From positions 80,069 to 144,068 of the forward strand of contig JAEUKH010000038.1 in NCBI GenBank assembly GCA_016792845.1: DNA of 64,000 nt, written 5' to 3'. The notes beneath the pieces were generated by a model. The model did not search any database and was not told where the DNA came from. It was given only the letters and a program-made list of their open reading frames with translations. Origin of the DNA: Myxococcales bacterium. Lineage in GTDB: Bacteria; Myxococcota_A; Polyangia; Polyangiales; Ga0077539. Shown one piece after another: positions 8,436 to 16,336 of the stretch. The stretch's first letter is position 1, and every line of letters starts with the position of its first letter. The translations under genes and the position numbers were made by a program.

Positions 8436-9479
8436 TCAGTGCGCGCCGGCGAAGGTGTCGAGCTCTTCGAGGAGCGTCTCAGACTGCTCGTAGAACACCA
8501 TGTTGCCGCCCTCGACGTCGAGGTGATGGATGCGCGCGAGCCCGCCCTGCCCCTCAAGCCTGAAGGCCGGGGTGCGGGCGTCGGTGGTGCCGCGCACGAT
8601 CAGCATCGGGATGTTCGAGCGCCGCACGTCGTCGACGTAGTTCTCGTCGTAGCCCGAGATAAGCGCGACCCCGGCGACGTGGCCGCGGAGGGTGCCGTTG
8701 AGCAGGTGCAGCGCCCCGCGCGCGCCGTACTGAAACGCGAGCACGTAGGTCGCGTTGCTGCGCGGGGTCACATACTCAAGCGCCATCTGGAAGATCGCCC
8801 GGCCGGTGTCGTTGGCCCACTCGCCGCCGAGGCCCGCCGAGGGGCACACCACCATCGCGTCGGGCATGCGCCGCGCGAGCATCCAGCAGGGGAGCTTCTG
8901 CGCCCCGCCCGCGCCGTGCATCACGATCACCGCGCGGTCGGCGCGCTCGCCCTCGACCGGCGCGTTGAACACATACGCGAGCGGCCGTGACGCCGACGAG
9001 CCACCCAAAAGCTCACCCATCAAGATCGACGGCACCGGCCTGAACTCGCCATCGCGGTACATCGCCCGTCGCAGCGTGCGATACGCGTTGCGCGAGCTCC
9101 GCGCGTCGTCGCCCGAGATCGCCCCGGTGTCGGTGAACACGGTGTAGAGCATCCCCGAGAGGTCAGACTCCTCGCCAAGCTTGGCGTACCACGGCGCCGC
9201 GCTCCCCTCAGGCAGCCGCACCAGGGTGCCCACGCCGGTCGGGTGAGAGCGCATCGTGCGGAGCCCCGCGAGGATGCCGAACAGCGCCGCCGCGAGGCCG
9301 AGCGCGATGCGCGCCCGCCGAGGCTCGTTCGACAGCCACATCAGGCCGAGGTCGAAGACCACCGCGAAGAGCATCCATGCCCAGCCCCACCCCGTCGCCC
9401 CGCCGCGAATCAGCAGTGAGAGCGTGTAAGCGAGCGGGAGCAAACCAAGAAAACCGAGAATGGAGAGAAAGCCCTTCAT
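8436..9479 (-). CDS. Membrane protein with C-terminal alpha/beta-hydrolase fold lacking the nucleophilic serine
   Basis: The first 95 residues contain about three membrane helices (GFLGLLPLAYTLSLL, WAWMLFAVVFDLGLMWL, ALGLAAALFGILAGL). From about residue 185 the sequence follows an alpha/beta-hydrolase pattern: strand and oxyanion loop VIVMHGAGGAQ, a later elbow VLAFQYGARGALHL, then IPMLIVRGTTDART and a final HHLDVEGG-like region. At the nucleophile elbow, where GxSxG is expected, the sequence reads AFQYG, so the serine is replaced by glutamine. It may therefore be a non-catalytic binding or regulatory protein, or the elbow may be misaligned. The gene converges on the phosphatase gene with a 14-base gap and is divergent from pckG. 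No specific function can be assigned. Confidence 0.6.
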   Translation of the reverse strand: MKGFLSILGFLGLLPLAYTLSLLIRGGATGWGWAWMLFAVVFDLGLMWLSNEPRRARIALGLAAALFGILAGLRTMRSHPTGVGTLVRLPEGSAAPWYAKLGEESDLSGMLYTVFTDTGAISGDDARSSRNAYRTLRRAMYRDGEFRPVPSILMGELLGGSSASRPLAYVFNAPVEGERADRAVIVMHGAGGAQKLPCWMLARRMPDAMVVCPSAGLGGEWANDTGRAIFQMALEYVTPRSNATYVLAFQYGARGALHLLNGTLRGHVAGVALISGYDENYVDDVRRSNIPMLIVRGTTDARTPAFRLEGQGGLARIHHLDVEGGNMVFYEQSETLLEELDTFAGAH

Positions 9480-9693
9480 GGCGCCCGTCCGTTTGTTGCA
9501 CAGCGCTTTTGGGCGCCCCTTCGCGAAGTTCTGAGCACCCTACCACCCTTTATTCTCGGTGCGTAGCGATCGACGCGGCCACACCGGGAGGTGCGAGCGG
9601 CGCTGAGGTGGTGTATGGCTTCGCGCGAGACACGGGCGTTGGCGCAATGGTGTCTGACCCGCGCGCGCAACCCCAAAATGGAGAGGTTTTCGC

Positions 9694-11481
9694 ATGAGCG
9701 CCACAGAAGTGCCGACCACCGTTGGCAAGATGACAGTCACCAATCAGCACTTGCTTGATTGGGTGGCTGAGACCGCGAAGCGCACCCAACCCGACAAGAT
9801 TGTTTGGTGCGACGGCAGCGACGTTGAGCGCGAGGTGCTCACGCAGTACGCCGTCGAGACGGGCGTGCTCATCCCCCTGAACCAAGAGAAGCGCCCGGGC
9901 TGTTACCTCCACCGTTCGAACCCGAACGACGTGGCCCGGGTCGAGCACCTGACCTTCATCTGCACGCCCACCAAAGAAGAGGCCGGCCCCACCAACAACT
10001 GGATGGCCCCGGCCGACGGGTACGCCAAGCTCGGCGCGATGTTCGAAGGCTCGATGAAGGGCCGCACGATGTACGTGATCCCGTACAGCATGGGCCCCGT
10101 AGGCTCGCCGCTGGCGAAGATCGGCGTCGAGATCACCGACTCGGTGTACGTGGTGTTGAACATGCGCATCATGACCCGCATGGGTCAGGCGGCGCTGACC
10201 ACCTTGGGCGCATCGAATGACTTCAACCGCGGGCTTCACTCGACCCTCGATGTGAACCCCGATCGACGGTTCATCTGTCACTTCCCGCAAGACAATACGA
10301 TCTGGAGCGTGGGGTCGGGCTACGGCGGCAACGTGCTCTTGGGCAAGAAGTGCCTCGCCCTCCGCATCGGGAGCTACCTCGGCAAGTCTGAGGGTTGGCT
10401 CGCCGAGCACATGCTGATCCTCGGTGTGGAGTCGCCCGAAGGTGAGACGACCTATGTGGCGGCGGCCTTTCCGAGCGCGTGCGGCAAGACCAACTTCGCG
10501 ATGATGATCCCGCCCAAGCGCTTCGACGGCTGGAAGGTGTGGACCGTCGGTGACGACATCGCGTGGATGCGGGTGGGGCCCGACGGGCGCCTTTGGGCGA
10601 TCAACCCCGAGGCGGGGTACTTCGGCGTCGCGCCCGGCACGAGCATGAAGTCGAACCCGAACGCGATGCTCTCGATCCGCGAGAACACGCTGTTTACGAA
10701 CGTCGCGCTGACCCCCGACGGCGACGTCTGGTGGGAGGGCATGGACGGCGACGTGCCCGAAGAGCTCACCGACTGGCAAGGCCGCCCGTGGAAGAAGGGT
10801 TCGAGCGAGAAGGCCGCGCACCCGAACGCGCGCTTCACGGCGCCGATGGCGAACAACCCCGCGCTCTCGAAGGCCGCCAACGACCCGAGCGGGGTGCCCA
10901 TCTCGGCGATCGTCTTCGGCGGCCGCCGCGCCACCACGGTGCCCCTCGTGATGCAGTCTTTCAACTGGACGCACGGGGTCTATCTCGGCGCCACCATGGG
11001 CTCAGAGACCACCGCCGCGGCGACCGGCGCGGTGGGCGTCGTGCGGCGCGACCCGATGGCCATGCTGCCCTTCTGCGGCTACGACATGGGCCAGTATTTC
11101 AACCATTGGCTCGCGATGCAGAGCCACATCAAGAACCCGCCCAAGATCTTTCAGGTGAACTGGTTCCGCCAGGATACCAACGGCAAGTTCTTGTGGCCTG
11201 GCTTTGGCGAGAACATGCGCGTGCTCAAGTGGGTCATCGACCGCGCCCACGGCCGGGTGGGCGCCCAAGAGACGCCCCTCGGTTGGGTGCCCAAGGCGGG
11301 CCACCTCGACCTCTCGGGCCTCGACGTCGCGCACGAGCGCGTCGACGCCGCGAACGCCATCAACCTCGACGAGTGGCGCCGTGAGTTTGAGCTCCAGCAA
11401 GAGCTTTACGACAAGCTCGACGCGACCATGCCCGAGGCGCTGAAGCTCCAGCGCGCGCTCCTCCAGACCCGCATCGGCTGA
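9694..11481 (+). CDS. pckG: Phosphoenolpyruvate carboxykinase (GTP)
   Basis: This is a full-length GTP-dependent PEPCK (595 residues; family usually about 590-620). It interconverts oxaloacetate plus GTP with phosphoenolpyruvate, CO2 and GDP, the entry step of gluconeogenesis in the cytoplasm. Visible signatures include the P-loop-like kinase motif FPSACGKTN near residues 258-266, the preceding AEHMLILGVESPEG, and the downstream GDDIAWMR and FGGRRATTVPLV stretches. The N-terminal domain has ERPGCYLHRSNPNDVARVE. A GGAGAGG ribosome-binding site lies about seven bases upstream of the ATG. The gene stands alone between divergent and convergent neighbours, and its stop codon is part of a palindrome shared with the next gene. 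Assignment is secure. Confidence 0.97.
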   Translation: MSATEVPTTVGKMTVTNQHLLDWVAETAKRTQPDKIVWCDGSDVEREVLTQYAVETGVLIPLNQEKRPGCYLHRSNPNDVARVEHLTFICTPTKEEAGPTNNWMAPADGYAKLGAMFEGSMKGRTMYVIPYSMGPVGSPLAKIGVEITDSVYVVLNMRIMTRMGQAALTTLGASNDFNRGLHSTLDVNPDRRFICHFPQDNTIWSVGSGYGGNVLLGKKCLALRIGSYLGKSEGWLAEHMLILGVESPEGETTYVAAAFPSACGKTNFAMMIPPKRFDGWKVWTVGDDIAWMRVGPDGRLWAINPEAGYFGVAPGTSMKSNPNAMLSIRENTLFTNVALTPDGDVWWEGMDGDVPEELTDWQGRPWKKGSSEKAAHPNARFTAPMANNPALSKAANDPSGVPISAIVFGGRRATTVPLVMQSFNWTHGVYLGATMGSETTAAATGAVGVVRRDPMAMLPFCGYDMGQYFNHWLAMQSHIKNPPKIFQVNWFRQDTNGKFLWPGFGENMRVLKWVIDRAHGRVGAQETPLGWVPKAGHLDLSGLDVAHERVDAANAINLDEWRREFELQQELYDKLDATMPEALKLQRALLQTRIG

Positions 11482-11490
11482 GCGCTCAGC
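11477..11490. terminator. Perfect 14-bp palindrome joining two convergent stop codons
   Basis: GCTGAGCGCTCAGC is perfectly self-complementary and contains the TGA of pckG and, on the other strand, the TGA of the REEG-repeat gene. It could act as a short bidirectional terminator hairpin, but it has no T-tract and no loop to speak of. Confidence 0.35.
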
Positions 11491-12400
11491 GCGCGTTCAG
11501 CATCACCCTGAGCGCCTCGACCGGCAGATCAAGCGCCCGGTCGAGGGCCGCCTCGTGCCCCTCTCGCCGCAGCATCTCAAGCAAGCGCGCCCGCATGACC
11601 TCGGTCACCGGCGCCCCGAGCCGTCGCACCACGATGCGCGAGAGGGCCATGAGCTCGCCCTCTTCGCGACCCTCTTCGCGACCCTCTTCGCGACCCTCTT
11701 CGCGACCCTCTTCGCGGCCCTCTTCGCGGGTCTGGGCCTGGAGCTGTTCGAGGTACGCATCGACCGCTGCGAGATCGACCATGACAACACCTTCCATCGG
11801 TTGAGTGCGAGCGGCGTCGAGTTTCCACCATCGGAGCGACAGCCGCAACGCGTCGACGCTCCACGCCGGAGCCTGCGCCACCAGCTCTTGGCGCGCCTTC
11901 TCGATCACCGCGCGCTTGCCAAGCATCCGCCACGCCAAAGTCTCTGCCAGCGCGGGCAATTTCGGAATCGACACCGCCCTCACGAGCCCCGCCCCTGGCT
12001 GCACATAGACCCCCTTGGGCCACCCCTTCATGGGCACCATCCCGAGCCCCTTGAGCAATGAGCCCGGGTGCTCTGCACAGAGCACCCACATCACCAGGCT
12101 CGCGGCCGCCCCGAGGCGTCGCTCTCTCGCGCGCGCCACCAGCACCTTGCGCAAGAGGTCTTCGCCCGTCGCCCCCTGCGGCGCGCTCGAGAAGACCTCG
12201 ATCAAACAAGGCCCCGCGGCCCAGCGCCCCAGACACCCGAGACGGGCCTCGGCCTCGGCCGCACCCGGCCCCGGGTCGAAGCGAAGGTCAACCCGCTGCG
12301 CGTCGAGCGGCGCGACCTCGTACTCTGTCACCACCGTGCCGAAGGGCGAGAGCAGGAGGTCGAGAAACTCCTTCGACTGCTGATCGCGGAGGTTGTGCAT
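11486..12400 (-). CDS. REEG-repeat protein of the Rpn/PD-(D/E)XK-like type
   Basis: The 304-residue protein starts at ATG 12400 (MHNLRDQQSKEF); an in-frame extension to 12613 runs through the promoter region of the acyl-CoA dehydrogenase and is rejected. The N-terminal domain (FLDLLLSPFGTVVTEYEVAPLDAQRVDLRFDP...) has the spacing of the PD-(D/E)XK-like domain seen in large bacterial paralogous families related to Rpn/transposase-like nucleases (Asp in RVDLRF, then CLIEVFS). A pure REEG repeat (about six copies near residues 225-250) predicts a charged helix, often found in the same families, followed by a helical C-terminus. It is encoded by 12-bp tandem DNA repeats and may vary in copy number. 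Nuclease activity is unproven. Confidence 0.6.
   Translation of the reverse strand: MHNLRDQQSKEFLDLLLSPFGTVVTEYEVAPLDAQRVDLRFDPGPGAAEAEARLGCLGRWAAGPCLIEVFSSAPQGATGEDLLRKVLVARARERRLGAAASLVMWVLCAEHPGSLLKGLGMVPMKGWPKGVYVQPGAGLVRAVSIPKLPALAETLAWRMLGKRAVIEKARQELVAQAPAWSVDALRLSLRWWKLDAARTQPMEGVVMVDLAAVDAYLEQLQAQTREEGREEGREEGREEGREEGREEGELMALSRIVVRRLGAPVTEVMRARLLEMLRREGHEAALDRALDLPVEALRVMLNAR
11658..11729. repeat. Six tandem 12-bp units (CCCTCTTCGCGA/G)
   Basis: Six head-to-tail 12-bp units encode the REEG repeat of the gene on the minus strand. Because the unit is a multiple of three, slippage changes the length of the charged helix without a frameshift. Confidence 0.9.
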
Positions 12401-12602
12401 GGCGCCGCCTTCTCGGCAGCGGGCGCCCAGCGGTTGCGTCGCCCGGGGTCGAATTGCGCCCCCCGGGTCGCCCTTCGCCGCGACCGAGGCCCCGGTGAGC
12501 CCTCGGGCTGACGCAGCCCGGCCGTGCGCTCGGCGGCGACGCCCTTTGGGGTCGAAGCGGCGGGCCGAGGCGATTGAATCTCGGGCCGAGTGCGGGTACC
12601 AA

Positions 12603-12639
12603 TGAATGGCCATTCAGTGAGACTGAATGGCGCTTCAGT
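12603..12639. promoter_or_regulatory. Overlapping palindromes, likely TetR-type operator of the acyl-CoA dehydrogenase gene
   Basis: The perfect palindrome TGAATGGCCATTCA (12603-12616) overlaps CATTCAGT-GAG-ACTGAATG (12611-12629), which in turn overlaps ACTGAA-N6-TTCAGT (12622-12639). The half-site TGAATG...CATTCA resembles the operator of Bacillus FadR, a TetR-family regulator of fatty-acid degradation released by acyl-CoA. The start of the acyl-CoA dehydrogenase is 32 bases downstream. No regulator gene of this type is in the window, so regulation in trans is inferred. Nothing else was recognised in the rest of the 270-base divergent gap. Confidence 0.6.
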
Positions 12640-12670
12640 CGCTTGGGTGCGACAGACTCACGAGGGTGTC

Positions 12671-13840
12671 ATGGCGGGGCATTACACAGAATCGCACGAC
12701 TTGTTTCGTAAGACGGTTCGCGACTTTGCAGAGAAAGAGCTCAAGCCCCACGTCGACCAGTGGGAGGACGATGAGCTCTTTCCGCGTTGGGTGTTCGAGC
12801 GCGCGGGCGAGCTGGGCATCCTCGGCGCGCACTACCCAGAGAGCGCGGGCGGTTCGGGCGGCGACTACTGGTACTCGATCGCGAAGGCTGAGGAGCTGCC
12901 GCGCTGTGGGTGTGCGGGCGTTCCGATGGCGCTGATGGTGCAGAGCGACATGGCCACGCCGGTGATCGCCGACCTCGGCACGCAGAGCCAGATCGACGAG
13001 TTTCTGGCGCCCGCGATGCGGGGCGAGAAGATCGCGGCCTTGGGCGTGAGCGAGCCCGGCTGCGGCTCTGACGTCGCCGCGATGCGCACCTGGGCCCGCG
13101 AAGACGGCGACGACTACATCATCAACGGCTCGAAGACCTTTATCACCAACGGCACCCGCGCAGACTTCATCACCCTGATGCTGAAGACCCAGCCAGAGGC
13201 CGGTCATGCGGGCATCAGCATCGTGCTCTTCCCCACTGACACGAAGGGCTTCGCGGTCTCGAAGAAGCTGAAGAAGGTCGGCAACTGGTCGAGCGACACG
13301 GCCGAGCTGTTCTTTGAAGATTGTCGCATCCCGAAGCGGTACCTCCTCGGCGAAGAGGGTCAGGGCTTCCGCTACCTCATGCAAAACTTTCAGAGCGAGC
13401 GCCTCATCGGCTCGGCCTCCGCGGTGGCCGGCTCGAAGCTCGTGCTCGACGAAGGTATCGCCTATGGGCGCGACCGCGTGGCCTTCGGCAAGCCCATCCT
13501 CAAGCGTGAGGTGTGGCAGCACAAGATCGTCGACCTCGCCACGCGGCTCGAAGCCGCCGAGGCCCTCACCTACCGCGCCGCAGAGCGCTACAACCACGAG
13601 CGGTACGTGGCCCACGAAGAGGTCTCCTTCGAGACCACCCGGCTGATCTCGATGGCCAAAGCCTTTGTGGGCGATGTCATCAGCGAGGTCGCCGACAGCA
13701 TGCTGCAATTTCACGGCGGCTGGGGCTACATTGAAGAGTACCGCATCGCCCGCGCATGGCGCGACCAGCGGCTCTTTCGGCTCGGCGGCGGCACCACCGA
13801 GACCATGCGGTACTACATCGCCAAGCTGATGGGGCTCTGA
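12671..13840 (+). CDS. Acyl-CoA dehydrogenase
   Basis: The 389-residue protein has the full three-part acyl-CoA dehydrogenase layout: N-terminal helices (FRKTVRDFAEKELKPHVDQWE), a middle beta domain with the FAD/substrate motif ALGVSEPGCGSDVAAM and TFITNGTRADF, and a C-terminal helical domain with DRVAFGKPI and the QFHGGWGYIEEYRIAR flavin-contact region. It oxidises acyl-CoA to enoyl-CoA with FAD and passes electrons to ETF. The chain ends LGGGTTETMR, where many relatives have YEGT with the catalytic Glu; I could not place the catalytic Glu with confidence. The start at 12671 (MAGHYTES) follows an in-frame region that is clearly operator DNA. The upstream palindromes suggest control by a fatty-acid-responsive TetR-type repressor. 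Confidence 0.93.
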   Translation: MAGHYTESHDLFRKTVRDFAEKELKPHVDQWEDDELFPRWVFERAGELGILGAHYPESAGGSGGDYWYSIAKAEELPRCGCAGVPMALMVQSDMATPVIADLGTQSQIDEFLAPAMRGEKIAALGVSEPGCGSDVAAMRTWAREDGDDYIINGSKTFITNGTRADFITLMLKTQPEAGHAGISIVLFPTDTKGFAVSKKLKKVGNWSSDTAELFFEDCRIPKRYLLGEEGQGFRYLMQNFQSERLIGSASAVAGSKLVLDEGIAYGRDRVAFGKPILKREVWQHKIVDLATRLEAAEALTYRAAERYNHERYVAHEEVSFETTRLISMAKAFVGDVISEVADSMLQFHGGWGYIEEYRIARAWRDQRLFRLGGGTTETMRYYIAKLMGL

Positions 13841-13854
13841 GCCGCGACGCTCAG
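13837..13854. terminator. Stem-loop spanning two convergent stop codons
   Basis: CTGAGC and GCTCAG arms (6 bp) with a six-base loop enclose the TGA codons of the acyl-CoA dehydrogenase and the convergent vWA gene. It may serve as a short bidirectional terminator; there is no T-tract. Confidence 0.35.
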
Positions 13855-14765
13855 CCGCGCGCTTCGAGCCAGGGGCGCAACGACGCGAGCACCGGGTCGA
13901 TGCGCGCCGCCTCGACGCCGCCGCGCTGCAACATCTCACGCACCCCTGTCTCGCCTTGAATCAGCCCTTCGCTCACGGCGATCAAGGCGGCTGACACCGC
14001 GCACGTGTCGACCGGGTGGGCCAACACGATCACGTCATTGCCAAACAGCGTACGCCAGTACCCCTCGACCCCACGGCGCGACGGGTCTGGAATCAAAAAG
14101 AACGGCACCCACGTCTCGCGCACCGCGGCCATCACCTCGGGGGTCGCGATGTCACCCTCGATCGCGTAACCGAGCGCCTTCTCGACCACCTCGGCGGGCA
14201 AGGCCGGGTACGCGGTCTCATCGCCGGTCATGAGAAGGTACCCCTTCTTCTGTCGCTTCTCCCAACAGTCGAGGGCGGTGTGCCGCGCGGCGAACCACAG
14301 CGCCGTCTCGTACGACTCGCCCCCCTCAAGCTTGCCCGAGTATGAGCTCCCGCGCACCACGGCCAGGAGCGAGGTGAGCGTCAACCAGCGATCCATCAGC
14401 TCGGCGGTCGATTCAAACTGCCCGACCTGCAACGGCGTCTTGTCGTACTTGGCGTCGCAAAACGCAGTGAAGAGGATCTGCGGGTCAGGCACCCCGCACG
14501 CCGACAAGAGCTTCATAAACTGCGGCAGCTCACGCCGCGCGAGGCGCTCGGGGATCTCACCCATCGACCCGCTCACATCGAGCGAGAAACAAATCGCGAG
14601 CGAGTTCGGGTGATCGGGGCTGTCGCGACACTCGCGCTTCTTCACCCCGTACGGGTTCATCGAAGGGTGAACATCGGTTTGCTTGAAGACCTCTTGCCGC
14701 GGTTGCTCAGCCCGCGCTTGGGTCATCGCCTGATGCGCCTCGTAACTATATCCGCCGTATCCCAT
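13851..14765 (-). CDS. vWA-domain protein
   Basis: The 304-residue protein contains a MIDAS-type metal motif DVSGSMG (DxSxS, about residues 64-70) after a hydrophobic strand LAICFSL, followed by LPQFMKLLSACG, ILFTAFCDAK and a later LLMTGDE, the strand order of a von Willebrand A domain. The N-terminal 55 residues (Gly/Tyr- and Gln-rich) have no recognisable domain, and no signal peptide is present, so it is probably cytoplasmic. vWA proteins of this type bind partners through the metal site and commonly work with AAA+ ATPases, but no partner is adjacent; the neighbour upstream on the same strand is a BMP-type ABC ATPase 71 bases away. A specific role cannot be given. Confidence 0.75.
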   Translation of the reverse strand: MGYGGYSYEAHQAMTQARAEQPRQEVFKQTDVHPSMNPYGVKKRECRDSPDHPNSLAICFSLDVSGSMGEIPERLARRELPQFMKLLSACGVPDPQILFTAFCDAKYDKTPLQVGQFESTAELMDRWLTLTSLLAVVRGSSYSGKLEGGESYETALWFAARHTALDCWEKRQKKGYLLMTGDETAYPALPAEVVEKALGYAIEGDIATPEVMAAVRETWVPFFLIPDPSRRGVEGYWRTLFGNDVIVLAHPVDTCAVSAALIAVSEGLIQGETGVREMLQRGGVEAARIDPVLASLRPWLEARG

Positions 14766-14836
14766 GACTGGCCCTTTCGGTGAGCGCCGTGCCCCCGCAC
14801 AACGTCACCAGACCATGCCTTGATTCTGCGTTGTTG

Positions 14837-16336
14837 TCAGCGATCTTCCGCGCCACCAAGCATGAGGGGGCCGAGCCGCGCGTCGCTCGCTTCGACGGTC
14901 GACAATTCGCCTACGAGCTTGCCTCGGCGCATCACCACGACGCGGCGAGTGAGCGCGCGCAGCTCGTCGAGGTCGCTCGACACCACCAAGAGCGCCATGC
15001 CGCGTTGACGAGCCTCTTCGAGGCGCTGGTGGAGCATCGCCCGCGCGCCGAGGTCGACCCCGCGCGACGGCTGTGAAATCACAAGCACCTTCGGCGCCCA
15101 ATGCAGCTCGCGCCCCACGAGCACCTTCTGCTGGTTGCCTCCCGAGAGCGCGCCCACCCGCATCGTCGGGTCAGCGGGTCGAATCGCCATCGCGTCGATG
15201 ACCTCGCGCGCCTCGGCTTCAAAAGCCCCGAGGTCGAGTCGCCCCGCCGTGTTGAGCTTCGCCGCGTCGCCCAGGGCGATGTTCTCGGCCACCGTGAGAT
15301 CGAGCACGAGCCCCCCACGGCTGCGGTCTTCAGGCACCCACCCGAGCCCCCGTCGCCGACGCGCAACGACGCTCGCGTGGGTGATGTCGTCACGCCCGAG
15401 CGTGACAGCGCCGCGCGACACCCTCCGCACCCCCGCGATGGCCTCGACCAGCGCCCGCTGCCCGTTGCCTTCGACGCCCACGACGCCCACGCTCTCGCCC
15501 GCGCGAAGTTGCAGACTCACCGGCCCGAGGCCCTCGGCTTCGAGCGCGTCGAGCGAGAGCACCACGTCGTCGCCCGGCGGTGCCTGCCCGTGCGCGGGCG
15601 CGTGGGTCTCGCCGCCCACCATGGCCTCGACGAGGCTCGCCTCGGTGAAGTCTGCGCGGGGCCCCGTCGCGACCACGCGCCCGCGACGAAGCACCGTCAA
15701 GGTGTCGGCCACGGGCATGATCTCGTCGAGCTTGTGGGTCACCAGCACCACCGCCGCGCCCGCGTCGGCGAGCCCGCGAACCGTGCGAAGGAGCTGCGCG
15801 ATCTCAGCGCCCGCCAGCACCGCGGTGGGCTCATCGAGCAAGATCACCTTGGCGCCCTGCGCGAGCACCTTCAAGATCTCGACCCGCTGCCGCTCGCCCA
15901 CCGAGAGCGCGCCCACCTCGGCGTCGGGGTCGACCGCGAGACCGTGCCGCGAGGCCAGCGCACACAGCGAGGCCCGCGCCGACGCGCGGTCGACCGAGAG
16001 CCCCAGAAAGCCGCGACGCGGCTCGCTGCCCAAGACCACGTTGTCGAGCACCGTCATCGCGTCGACCAACATGAAGTGCTGGTACACCACGCCGATCCCC
16101 GCACGGCGCGCCCCCGCGACGTCGCCGCGACGCAGGCTCCGGCCCCCGACGGTGACCTCGCCCGACGAGGGCACCACCATCGCGGAGGCCACGTTCAAGA
16201 GCGTGCTCTTGCCCGCGCCGTTCTCGCCAAGGAGGCCGTGAACCTCACCGTATTTCGCTGTAAAATCAACGCGATCGAGCGCGCGCACGGCGCCGCTCCA
16301 GTGCGTGATCTGGCGCATCACCAGGGCCTCGCTCAT
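14837..16336 (-). CDS. Dual-domain ABC transporter ATP-binding protein (BMP/nucleoside-sugar type)
   Basis: The 499-residue protein has two ABC domains in tandem. Domain 1 has Walker A GLLGENGAGKST (about residues 34-45), the Q-loop GVVYQHFMLVDAMTV, signature LSVGERQRVEILKVL and Walker B VILLDEPTAVL. Domain 2 has a degenerate P-loop VGVEGNGQ, signature LSGGNQQKVLVGREL and VLVISQPSRGVD in place of a normal Walker B, as is usual in the sugar/nucleoside (RbsA/YufO-like) family. It should energise import through permeases that are not encoded nearby. The start ATG overlaps the stop of the BMP binding-protein gene by four bases, indicating one operon. The missing permeases are noted separately. 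Confidence 0.9.
   Translation of the reverse strand: MSEALVMRQITHWSGAVRALDRVDFTAKYGEVHGLLGENGAGKSTLLNVASAMVVPSSGEVTVGGRSLRRGDVAGARRAGIGVVYQHFMLVDAMTVLDNVVLGSEPRRGFLGLSVDRASARASLCALASRHGLAVDPDAEVGALSVGERQRVEILKVLAQGAKVILLDEPTAVLAGAEIAQLLRTVRGLADAGAAVVLVTHKLDEIMPVADTLTVLRRGRVVATGPRADFTEASLVEAMVGGETHAPAHGQAPPGDDVVLSLDALEAEGLGPVSLQLRAGESVGVVGVEGNGQRALVEAIAGVRRVSRGAVTLGRDDITHASVVARRRRGLGWVPEDRSRGGLVLDLTVAENIALGDAAKLNTAGRLDLGAFEAEAREVIDAMAIRPADPTMRVGALSGGNQQKVLVGRELHWAPKVLVISQPSRGVDLGARAMLHQRLEEARQRGMALLVVSSDLDELRALTRRVVVMRRGKLVGELSTVEASDARLGPLMLGGAEDR

Noticed and set aside
9550..10974. Minus-strand 474-codon frame opposite pckG
   Set aside because: pckG is unmistakable on the plus strand; the antisense frame is Arg/His/Val-rich without motifs.
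11658..11729. 12-bp tandem repeats as a CRISPR or replication-iteron array
   Set aside because: There are no spacers and the units encode an in-frame REEG repeat, so a protein-level explanation is sufficient.
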